A stretch of 31,727 nt of DNA, taken from positions 1 to 31,727 of the forward strand of contig CAKUZF010000030.1 of the NCBI GenBank assembly GCA_934718155.1. The letters are read 5' to 3'. The stretch comes from an uncultured Parabacteroides sp. (GTDB taxonomy: Bacteria > Bacteroidota > Bacteroidia > Bacteroidales > Tannerellaceae). The position numbers and the translations under genes are program-made. The notes under the pieces were generated by a model. That model did not search any database and was not told the DNA's origin. It saw only the letters and a list, made by a program, of their open reading frames with translations. Positions 23,105-29,842 of this stretch are shown one piece after another. Within the stretch, counting starts at the first letter, position 1. Each line of letters begins with the position of its first letter.

Positions 23105-25948
23105 ATGGCAAACGATAAGGCGGCATTTGAAGAGGGGCAGATCTCTGTTTGGGGAGCCCGTGTACACAACCTGAAGAATATTGACGTAGAGATTCCCCGT
23201 GGTAAACTGACTGTGATCACTGGCATGAGTGGCAGCGGGAAATCCTCGTTGGCGTTTGACACACTTTTTGCTGAGGGACAACGACGCTACGTCGAGACCT
23301 TCTCGGCCTATGCGCGCAACTTCCTGGGCAACATGGAGCGTCCGGACGTGGATAAGATCACGGGGCTAAGTCCGGTGATCTCGATTGAGCAGAAGACCAC
23401 CAATAAGAATCCCCGCTCAACGGTAGGCACAACTACGGAGATCTATGATTTCCTTCGTTTGCTCTATGCCCGTGCGGGGGATGCCTATTCCTATCTGAGC
23501 GGCGAGAAGATGGTGAAATACACCGAGGAGCAGGTGTTGCAACTGATACTTACTGCTTACGAGGGTAAGAAAACCTACTTGTTAGCCCCCTTGGTGCGCA
23601 ACCGCAAGGGCCATTACAAGGAACTTTTCGAGCAGATGCGCAAGAAGGGCTACCTCAATATGCGAGTGGATGGCGAACTTTGCGAGATAACCGATGGTAT
23701 GCGCTTGGATCGCTATAAGATGCACAGCATCGAGGTAGTGATCGACAAGTTGATTGTGCGGGCCTCTGACGAACGCCGGCTGAAGGAGAGCCTGCGAGTG
23801 GCCATGAGGCAGGGCGACGGCTTGGTGTTGCTCTTGGATGCCACGACGGGCGAGGTGCGCCATTACAGCCGTCGCTTGATGGACCCGGTTACGGGCCTGT
23901 CGTACAGCGATCCCGCTCCTCACTGCTTCTCATTCAATTCGCCACAGGGCGCCTGCCCGAAGTGCAAAGGATTGGGGCAGATAAACCTCTTAGACATGAC
24001 GAAGATCGTGCCCGATCCCTCGTTGAGCATCTACCAAGGCGGTATCGTGGCCTTGGGCAAGTATAAGCAATCCATGATCTTTTGGCAAATTGAGTCGCTC
24101 TGCGAAAAGCATGGCGTGACGATCAAGACGCCTATCCGAGATATCCCCGAGGAGGCGATAGATGAGATCATGAACGGCACCGACGAGCGTGTGCCCGTGA
24201 AGCATGAGGCGTTGGGCTCGACCGACTATTTCATGAGCTACGAGGGTGTAGCGAAATATATCTTGATGCAACAGGAGACGGAGGCCAGCGCGACGGCGCA
24301 GAAGTGGGCTGGCCAGTTTGTCAAGACCGCTCCTTGTCCGGCGTGTAACGGCCAGCGACTGAACCCTGAGGCATTACACTATCGGATTGACGGTAAGAAT
24401 ATTGCCGAGCTTTCCGCAATGGACATCGCTGAGTTGAGCCAATGGCTGGAGGGGCTTGAGGAGCGCCTCGATGAGAAGCAGCGACGGATCGCTACCGAGA
24501 TACTGAAGGAGATTCGCTCACGCTTGCGTTTCCTGTTGGATGTCGGCTTGGATTACCTTTCGCTGAACCGTGCGTCGGCCACGCTGTCGGGTGGTGAGAG
24601 CCAGCGCATCCGTTTGGCCACGCAGATCGGAAGTCAGCTGGTCAACGTGCTCTACATCCTGGATGAGCCCAGTATCGGCCTGCATCAACGCGACAACGTG
24701 CGACTGATTCAGTCGCTGAAACAGTTGCGCGATACGGGCAACTCGGTGATCGTAGTGGAACACGACAAAGACATGATGCTCAATGCCGACTTCGTGGTGG
24801 ATATGGGTCCGAAGGCGGGTCGACTGGGGGGCGAGGTGGTTTTCGCAGGCACGCCTCAAGAGATGTTGCAATCGCATACGCTGACCTCGTCTTACCTGAA
24901 CGGCGAGCGGACAATCGCCATCCCCTCTGTTCGTCGGGCAGGATCGGGCCATTGGCTCACCTTGCGTGGCGCACGAGGCAACAACCTGAAGGGAGTGGAT
25001 GTGAGTTTCCCGTTGGGCACGTTCATCTGTGTGACGGGTGTGTCGGGCAGCGGCAAGTCTTCCTTGATCAACAGCACGCTGCAACCCATCCTGAGCCAGC
25101 GGTTCTACCGCTCGCTGACCGACCCCTTGCCTTATGACGCGCTGGAGGGCGTGGAGTTTATTGACAAGATTGTCAATGTCGATCAGTCGCCCATTGGCCG
25201 TTCGCCCCGAAGTAATCCAGCCACCTACACGGGTGTGTTTTCAGACATTCGCAACCTTTTCGTTGAGCTCCCCGAGGCGAAGTTGCGTGGCTATAAGCCG
25301 GGACGTTTCTCGTTCAATGTGTCGGGTGGTCGCTGCGAGACCTGCAAGGGCAATGGTTATAAGACCATCGTGATGAACTTTCTGCCCGATGTCTTGGTGC
25401 CTTGCGAGGATTGCCAAGGCAAACGCTACAATCGAGAGACCTTGGAGGTGCGTTTCCGTGGCAAGTCGATTGCCGACGTGCTTGACATGACCATTAATAT
25501 GGCCGTGGAGTTCTTTGAGAACGTGCCGTCGATTCTGAACAAAATCAAGGTGCTGCAGGATGTCGGTTTGGGCTATATCAAGTTGGGTCAGCCTTCCACC
25601 ACGCTGTCGGGCGGCGAGAGCCAGCGAGTGAAGTTGGCCACCGAGTTAGCCAAGCGCGACACGGGTAAGACCTTGTATGTGCTCGACGAGCCTACCACGG
25701 GATTGCATTTCGAAGACATCCGCGTGCTGCTGGGCGTGCTGAACCAGCTTGTGGAGAAAGGCAACACGGTGATCGTGATCGAGCATAATCTTGATGTGAT
25801 CAAAAGTGCCGACTATCTGATCGACATGGGTCCCGATGGGGGACGTAGAGGAGGTAACGTGGTTTTCACGGGCACACCCGAGGCTTTGGCGGCAAGCGGA
25901 GTGGGCTTCACGGCTCCCTTCCTGAAAGAGGAATTAAACAAACACTAA
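23105..25948 (+). CDS. uvrA: Excinuclease ABC subunit UvrA
   Basis: This 947-aa damage-recognition ATPase of nucleotide excision repair has two ABC modules: Walker A GMSGSGKSSLA (40-50) and GVSGSGKSSL in the second half, each with LSGGESQR signatures and Walker B regions YILDEPSIGL and YVLDEPTTGL. The second zinc module is complete (CETCKGNG...CEDCQGKRYN). The insertion of the first module has CPKCKGLG and CPACNGQRLN. Like other Bacteroidota copies, the early 'ARAGDAYSYLSGEKM' segment lacks the Cys pair seen in E. coli. It is followed after 17 bp by a 73-aa gene and then yigZ, so it may lead a three-gene operon. Confidence 0.97.
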   Translation: MANDKAAFEEGQISVWGARVHNLKNIDVEIPRGKLTVITGMSGSGKSSLAFDTLFAEGQRRYVETFSAYARNFLGNMERPDVDKITGLSPVISIEQKTTNKNPRSTVGTTTEIYDFLRLLYARAGDAYSYLSGEKMVKYTEEQVLQLILTAYEGKKTYLLAPLVRNRKGHYKELFEQMRKKGYLNMRVDGELCEITDGMRLDRYKMHSIEVVIDKLIVRASDERRLKESLRVAMRQGDGLVLLLDATTGEVRHYSRRLMDPVTGLSYSDPAPHCFSFNSPQGACPKCKGLGQINLLDMTKIVPDPSLSIYQGGIVALGKYKQSMIFWQIESLCEKHGVTIKTPIRDIPEEAIDEIMNGTDERVPVKHEALGSTDYFMSYEGVAKYILMQQETEASATAQKWAGQFVKTAPCPACNGQRLNPEALHYRIDGKNIAELSAMDIAELSQWLEGLEERLDEKQRRIATEILKEIRSRLRFLLDVGLDYLSLNRASATLSGGESQRIRLATQIGSQLVNVLYILDEPSIGLHQRDNVRLIQSLKQLRDTGNSVIVVEHDKDMMLNADFVVDMGPKAGRLGGEVVFAGTPQEMLQSHTLTSSYLNGERTIAIPSVRRAGSGHWLTLRGARGNNLKGVDVSFPLGTFICVTGVSGSGKSSLINSTLQPILSQRFYRSLTDPLPYDALEGVEFIDKIVNVDQSPIGRSPRSNPATYTGVFSDIRNLFVELPEAKLRGYKPGRFSFNVSGGRCETCKGNGYKTIVMNFLPDVLVPCEDCQGKRYNRETLEVRFRGKSIADVLDMTINMAVEFFENVPSILNKIKVLQDVGLGYIKLGQPSTTLSGGESQRVKLATELAKRDTGKTLYVLDEPTTGLHFEDIRVLLGVLNQLVEKGNTVIVIEHNLDVIKSADYLIDMGPDGGRRGGNVVFTGTPEALAASGVGFTAPFLKEELNKH

Positions 25949-25965
25949 AATATTCATAAGTAAGC

Positions 25966-26187
25966 ATGAAGAATCCCATACAGATGATCAAGCAATGCGT
26001 GGAGAAGGAGGAACCCTACTTCGTACTGCGCGGACAAGACCATTGTGCGTTGGCGGCCATTGAAGCCTACTTGGAACAGGTGCGCCAGAACGTGAAAGAT
26101 CCCTTTTTTATCGAGGAGATTGAAGAGATAACGAAAGACTTCCGGGCCTACCGGGAGGAGGTTGGACACATGAAGATGCCCGACTGA
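25966..26187 (+). CDS. Small conserved-looking protein of unknown function
   Basis: This 73-aa acidic, mostly helical protein has no signal peptide and no membrane segment. I do not recognise its family. It starts 17 bp after uvrA and ends 1 bp before the yigZ-type gene, so it is embedded in an operon. Sensible codons, tight spacing and a well-formed helix-rich sequence (QDHCALAAIEAYLEQVRQNV) support a real gene. Its partners suggest a role in stress or translation, but this is only context. Confidence 0.72.
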   Translation: MKNPIQMIKQCVEKEEPYFVLRGQDHCALAAIEAYLEQVRQNVKDPFFIEEIEEITKDFRAYREEVGHMKMPD

Positions 26188-26188
26188 T

Positions 26189-26791
26189 ATGGCAGAGGAT
26201 AGCTATAAGACCATCAAGGCCCTATCGGAGGGCTACTACACCGAGAAACGGAGCCGCTTTATCTCTTATGCGATTCCCGTGCGAACGGTGGAAGAGGTGA
26301 AGGAGCAAGTGGCAGCCTATCGTAAGCAATACTACGACGCACGCCATGTCTGCTGGGCCTATATGCTGGGTGCCGACCGACAGACCTTCCGGGCTAACGA
26401 CGACGGCGAGCCCTCGTCGACGGCAGGCAAACCCATCTTGGGGCAGATCAACTCAAACGAACTGACCGACATCTTGATTGTGGTGATACGCTATTTCGGT
26501 GGCATAGAATTGGGAACGAGTGGCTTGATTGTGGCCTATCGCACGGCCGCAGCCGAGGCCATCGCTGCGGCCGAGGTCGAGGAACGCACCGTGGATGAGG
26601 ATATTACGGTCTCCTTTGAGTATCCTTACCTGAATAGTATCATGCGCATCGTCAAGGAGGATGGCCCGCAAATCATTAAGCAGAGTTTCGAGATGGATTG
26701 CGAGATGACACTGCGCATCCGCAAGGGCGAGGCCGAGCGGCTGAGGAATCGTTTGCTAAAAGTAGAAACCGCCTATCTGAAAGATAGCTAA
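26189..26791 (+). CDS. YigZ/IMPACT-family protein
   Basis: This 200-aa cytoplasmic protein of the UPF0029/IMPACT family has the conserved KRSRFISYAIPV start, ARHVCWAYMLG, NDDGEPSSTAGKPIL and VIRYFGGIELGTSGLIVAY, followed by a C-terminal ferredoxin-like domain. Eukaryotic IMPACT regulates translation through Gcn1/Gcn2; bacterial roles are not settled. It starts 1 bp after the 73-aa gene. A small hairpin (CTATCT-gaa-AGATAG at 26773-26787) lies in its last codons and may be a weak terminator. Confidence 0.93.
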   Translation: MAEDSYKTIKALSEGYYTEKRSRFISYAIPVRTVEEVKEQVAAYRKQYYDARHVCWAYMLGADRQTFRANDDGEPSSTAGKPILGQINSNELTDILIVVIRYFGGIELGTSGLIVAYRTAAAEAIAAAEVEERTVDEDITVSFEYPYLNSIMRIVKEDGPQIIKQSFEMDCEMTLRIRKGEAERLRNRLLKVETAYLKDS

Positions 26792-26819
26792 AAATAGTAT
26801 TTATTTGTATGAAGTTCAT

Positions 26820-26827
26820 TATATTTG
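26820..26827 (+). promoter_or_regulatory. -7 promoter element for nhaA
   Basis: TATATTTG matches TAnnTTTG, 38 bp before ATG 26866. TTTG at 26804-26807 is 12 bp upstream, too close for a standard -33 box. Confidence 0.5.
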
Positions 26828-26865
26828 CAACATAAATCAATATCATTTGAAAAACGTACTAAGTT

Positions 26866-28215
26866 ATGGACAAAACTATTCATGTAATTTTAAAACCGCT
26901 AAAGCGTTTCGCCATCATGAAGCCTAACGCCAGCGCACTGCTTTTTGCGGCAACTATTATAGCCATGATGTTGGCCAACTCGCCCTGTGCGGCGTGGTAT
27001 CACCAATTGCTGGCTTTCCCAATCGACCTACAGATGGGTTCGTTCACCTTCTTCGAGCATCATGGCGAGCCCATGTCGATGCTCGCCTTTGTCAACGATG
27101 CGTTGATGGCCGTCTTCTTCTTTATCATTGGTCTGGAAATCAAGCAAGAGGTGCTTGTCGGCGAGCTTAGCTCCATTCGCAAGGCCTTGCTGCCCATCAT
27201 CGCCGCCTGCGGTGGAATGGTCATGCCGGTGCTTTTCTACTTCCTGGTTTGCCATGAGGGGCCGGCCGCTAATGGCGCCGCCATCCCGATGGCCACCGAC
27301 ATCGCTTTCGCCTTGGCCGTGTTGGGCCTGTTGGGCCACCGTGTCCCGCTCAGTATGCGTATCTTTCTGACGGCCCTGGCCGTGGTAGATGATATAGGCG
27401 GCATCATCATTATCGCGCTTTTCTATAGTGGCCACATCGCGGTGCAGCCGCTGCTCATCTCATTGCTCATTTTGGCGGTGCTCTATTTGGGTGGACGCTA
27501 TGGCATCTATAACCGTTGGTTCTTCTATTTGGGCGGCTTTATCGTTTGGCTGCTTTTCATGCGTTCGGGCATTCACCCCACCATTGCGGGTGTGTTGGTG
27601 GCCTTTACGGTGCCTGCCAGTCCCGATGTACAGTTGGCTAAGTTTACCGACGAGATGGGTAGCTACCTGAAGATGCTTGATCCGAGCGATGTGGTGCAGA
27701 ACAGCAAGGCCGAGGTGCTTACGCCGAAGCATATCCAGGTGCTGAACAACATTCATACATTGGCCGATCGAACGATCAGTCCGTTGCAGATCATTGCCGA
27801 TAAGCTCCATCCCATGGTGAACTATGTGATTCTTCCTTTGTTCGCCTTCGTGAATGCGGGCGTTACCTTTGGCGACATCCAGCTGGCCACGTTGGCACAG
27901 GTGCCGTTGGCCGTCTTCTTGGGTCTCTTCTTAGGTAAATCGATTGGTATCTTCAGTTTCTCTTGGCTGTTCGCCCATACGCCATTGGTAGCTATGCCGG
28001 ACGGCATGGATAGCCGTAGCCTCTTCGGCGTGTCGATGCTAGGTGGTATCGGTTTTACGGTAGCCCTTTTCATCGCCAACCTTTCGTTCGACGCTTCCAC
28101 GCCTGCGGGCGTCGATTTGCTTAACCAGGCGAAGCTGGGAGTCTTCACCGGAACGTTCGTGTCGGGCGTGGTTGGCTACCTCATTCTGCGCATGATTCTG
28201 AAAGAAAAGAAATAA
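26866..28215 (+). CDS. nhaA: Na+/H+ antiporter NhaA
   Basis: This 449-aa inner-membrane protein exports sodium in exchange for protons. The functional aspartates are present: Asp145 in MATDIAFA and Asp175-Asp176 in ALAVVDDIGGI, matching E. coli Asp133 and Asp163-Asp164. Other family motifs are FFFIIGLEIKQE and the terminal-half MLGGIGFTVALFIANLSF. It has about twelve membrane segments and is somewhat longer than the 388-aa E. coli protein, with extra residues around 260-320 (VQNSKAEVLTPKHIQVLNNI) as in other long Bacteroidota forms. It has its own promoter and a strong terminator. With trkH/trkA and mscL it is the third ion or osmotic function in the window. Confidence 0.96.
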   Translation: MDKTIHVILKPLKRFAIMKPNASALLFAATIIAMMLANSPCAAWYHQLLAFPIDLQMGSFTFFEHHGEPMSMLAFVNDALMAVFFFIIGLEIKQEVLVGELSSIRKALLPIIAACGGMVMPVLFYFLVCHEGPAANGAAIPMATDIAFALAVLGLLGHRVPLSMRIFLTALAVVDDIGGIIIIALFYSGHIAVQPLLISLLILAVLYLGGRYGIYNRWFFYLGGFIVWLLFMRSGIHPTIAGVLVAFTVPASPDVQLAKFTDEMGSYLKMLDPSDVVQNSKAEVLTPKHIQVLNNIHTLADRTISPLQIIADKLHPMVNYVILPLFAFVNAGVTFGDIQLATLAQVPLAVFLGLFLGKSIGIFSFSWLFAHTPLVAMPDGMDSRSLFGVSMLGGIGFTVALFIANLSFDASTPAGVDLLNQAKLGVFTGTFVSGVVGYLILRMILKEKK

Positions 28216-28246
28216 AGGGATAGCGGCATCCGTCGCTCAATAGTCG

Positions 28247-28294
28247 AAAAAAGCGGCCTCCTGATGACGAAAACGTCTGGGGGCCGCTTTTTTT
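28247..28294. terminator. Bidirectional terminator between nhaA and mscL
   Basis: An A-run and GCGGCC (28253-28258) pair with GGCCGC (28282-28287) and a T-run. An inner GACG-aaaa-CGTC hairpin (28266-28277) extends the stem through a small bulge. It serves the convergent nhaA and mscL genes. Confidence 0.9.
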
Positions 28295-28316
28295 GTTCCA
28301 ATAGGGTGTCTGCTGC

Positions 28317-28742
28317 TTATTTCTTCAGCAGGTCGCGAATCTCTGTAAGCAATTGGATGTCGGCAGGAGGAGCGGGAGGCGTTGCGGGAGCGGCGGGTTT
28401 CTCCTCTTTTTTCTTGCTCAATGCGTTCACGCCCTTCACGAGCATGAAGACGGCGAAGGCGATGATGATGAAGTCGAACGTCACTTGCAGGAAATTGCCA
28501 TAGTTGATCGCGACTGCGGGCGAAACAACCTCTTCGCCATTCATGACCGCATCCTTCAGCGTGATCTTAAGATCCGTGAAGTTTACGCCGCCAACCAGCA
28601 GGCCAACGCCTGGCATGATTACGTCGCTAACGAGCGAGGAAACAATTTTACCAAAGGCACCACCAATGATGATACCGACAGCCATATCTACTACGTTGCC
28701 ACGCATAGCGAATTGCTTGAACTCTTGTAGAATTTCTTTCAT
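28317..28742 (-). CDS. mscL: Large-conductance mechanosensitive channel MscL
   Basis: This 141-aa inner-membrane channel opens under membrane tension to release solutes after osmotic downshock. ATG 28742 gives the canonical start MKEILQEFKQFAMRGNVVDM; the frame extends upstream but would add non-family residues. TM1 is DMAVGIIIGGAFGKIVSSLV, with the pore glycines, and TM2 is around FDFIIIAFAVFMLVKGVN. A Pro/Ala-rich linker leads to the terminal helix ADIQLLTEIRDLLKK. Length matches the family (about 136 aa). Confidence 0.97.
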   Translation of the reverse strand: MKEILQEFKQFAMRGNVVDMAVGIIIGGAFGKIVSSLVSDVIMPGVGLLVGGVNFTDLKITLKDAVMNGEEVVSPAVAINYGNFLQVTFDFIIIAFAVFMLVKGVNALSKKKEEKPAAPATPPAPPADIQLLTEIRDLLKK

Positions 28743-28768
28743 AGCTTTTTTGTTTTGTATTCGTATGG

Positions 28769-28776
28769 CAAAAATA
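28769..28776 (-). promoter_or_regulatory. -7 promoter element for mscL
   Basis: On the minus strand this is TATTTTTG, a full TAnnTTTG match, 27 bp before ATG 28742. Confidence 0.5.
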
Positions 28777-28816
28777 CGCTTTTTCGGCAAATCGGCCTAC
28801 ATTGCGTGTTGATTTT

Positions 28817-28855
28817 GTATCGTTCATAAAACGAAACGTATGTTTCACAAAATAC
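28817..28855. promoter_or_regulatory. Repeat-rich putative operator upstream of the LytTR gene
   Basis: Two similar sites, CGTTCATAAAA (from 28821) and TGTTTCACAAAA (from 28841), start 20 bp apart in direct orientation, about two helical turns, the arrangement LytTR proteins bind. GAAAC-gtat-GTTTC (28833-28846) is also a perfect inverted repeat, and GTAT (28817-28820) and ATAC (28852-28855) bracket the region. It lies ~65 bp before the LytTR ATG. A weak -7-like TACTTTTA at 28892-28899 follows. The function is inference. Confidence 0.45.
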
Positions 28856-28919
28856 GCCTGACGCATGCCCGCTTCTTTAGAAACTTTCGGCTACTTTTAT
28901 CGCGAAATAAAACAAAAGC

Positions 28920-29291
28920 ATGGAAGATTACCTCATCATTTCAAACACCACTTTTCTGTTGAGAGTGGCCGCCCAGCAAATAGCGTATATCTGTTCGGAT
29001 GGTAGCTACTGCGTTCTGAAACTTGTTGATGGCGACGAATATACCTTCTCGTTCAATCTCGCTGTGTTTGAGAAAAAGATCGTTGAGCAGTTGCCCGACA
29101 GCGCGCACTCATTTGCCCGTGTGGGCAGAAACTACATCATCAACAGCCAATACATCTTTAGCATCAACACGAATACGGCCGAGCTTGTGCTGCATAATCC
29201 TGGATTTAAGGAGAAGTTTACGCTGCATGTAAGCAAGGAGCCGCTTAAGCAACTGAAGACAATCTTAGACAACACCATCAACAAAATATGA
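28920..29291 (+). CDS. Stand-alone LytTR DNA-binding regulator
   Basis: This 123-aa cytoplasmic protein is almost entirely a LytTR DNA-binding domain (AgrA/AlgR type): IAYICSDGSYCVLKL at the start, then FEKKIVEQLPDSAHSFARV, VGRNYIINSQYIFSI and a C-terminal 'KFTLHVSKEPLKQLK' strand-helix. It has no receiver domain and no membrane segment, so it is not a classical response regulator. It starts about 65 bp after the repeat-rich region and is followed after 4 bp by the TonB-like gene, then by the receptor, so it most likely controls this cassette and possibly itself. The signal is unknown. Confidence 0.87.
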   Translation: MEDYLIISNTTFLLRVAAQQIAYICSDGSYCVLKLVDGDEYTFSFNLAVFEKKIVEQLPDSAHSFARVGRNYIINSQYIFSINTNTAELVLHNPGFKEKFTLHVSKEPLKQLKTILDNTINKI

Positions 29292-29295
29292 AGCT

Positions 29296-29823
29296 ATGAA
29301 AGATAAGGAATTGAAAGAGGAAACCTATTTTCTTGGTAAGGAGCAAGCCGCTCATAGCCCCAAGATCACTCGTTATAGAAAGGTGGCGTATGCCGTCATC
29401 CTATTCATCTTGGTCGTTGCGGCTACAGGGGCATACCTTTCATACCGGTCAGACCGTTCTATCCAGCAAAACCACCTGCTGAAAACCATTGCCGTTCTGC
29501 CCCAAGGCGGACAAAGACCAAAATTCGATGGCGACAAAGACATCAACGAGTTTTTGAAGTGGGTTATGCTGAACATTGAATATCCCAAAGGGCTTGAGGC
29601 TCAACCCGCGCGTGTCGTCATCCGCTTTACGGTTAAGACCGACGGCACTTTAGGGGATTTCAAGGTCGTGGAGGCTCCCGAAGAGAAAGCTTATGAGCAA
29701 ACGGTCATCGAACTTTTGAAGAAAAGTCCACGCTGGACCCCTGCGAAACTATCCGACGGCACAATCGTAAATATGGAATTCACTTTGCCGGTCGCTTTCA
29801 CCTCCGAAGTGAAAAACAAGTAA
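29296..29823 (+). CDS. Short TonB-like energy transducer
   Basis: This 175-aa inner-membrane protein has a cytoplasmic N-terminus (~1-29), one membrane segment (VAYAVILFILVVAATGAYLS, ~30-49) and a C-terminal TonB domain (~75-168). The last shows 'YPKGLEAQPARVVIRFTVK', TDGTLGDFKVVEAP and SPRWTPAKLSDGTIVNMEFT. It should pass proton-motive energy to an outer-membrane receptor. The spacer between membrane and TonB domain is only ~25 residues and has no Pro/Lys-rich stretch, unlike classical TonB. It starts 4 bp after the LytTR gene and ends 19 bp before the receptor. Confidence 0.88.
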   Translation: MKDKELKEETYFLGKEQAAHSPKITRYRKVAYAVILFILVVAATGAYLSYRSDRSIQQNHLLKTIAVLPQGGQRPKFDGDKDINEFLKWVMLNIEYPKGLEAQPARVVIRFTVKTDGTLGDFKVVEAPEEKAYEQTVIELLKKSPRWTPAKLSDGTIVNMEFTLPVAFTSEVKNK

Positions 29824-29842
29824 CCGATCTCACATAAAGCAG

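Noticed and set aside
28920..29291. Classical two-component response regulator
   Set aside because: The chain is only a LytTR domain; there is no room for a receiver domain and no kinase gene next to it.
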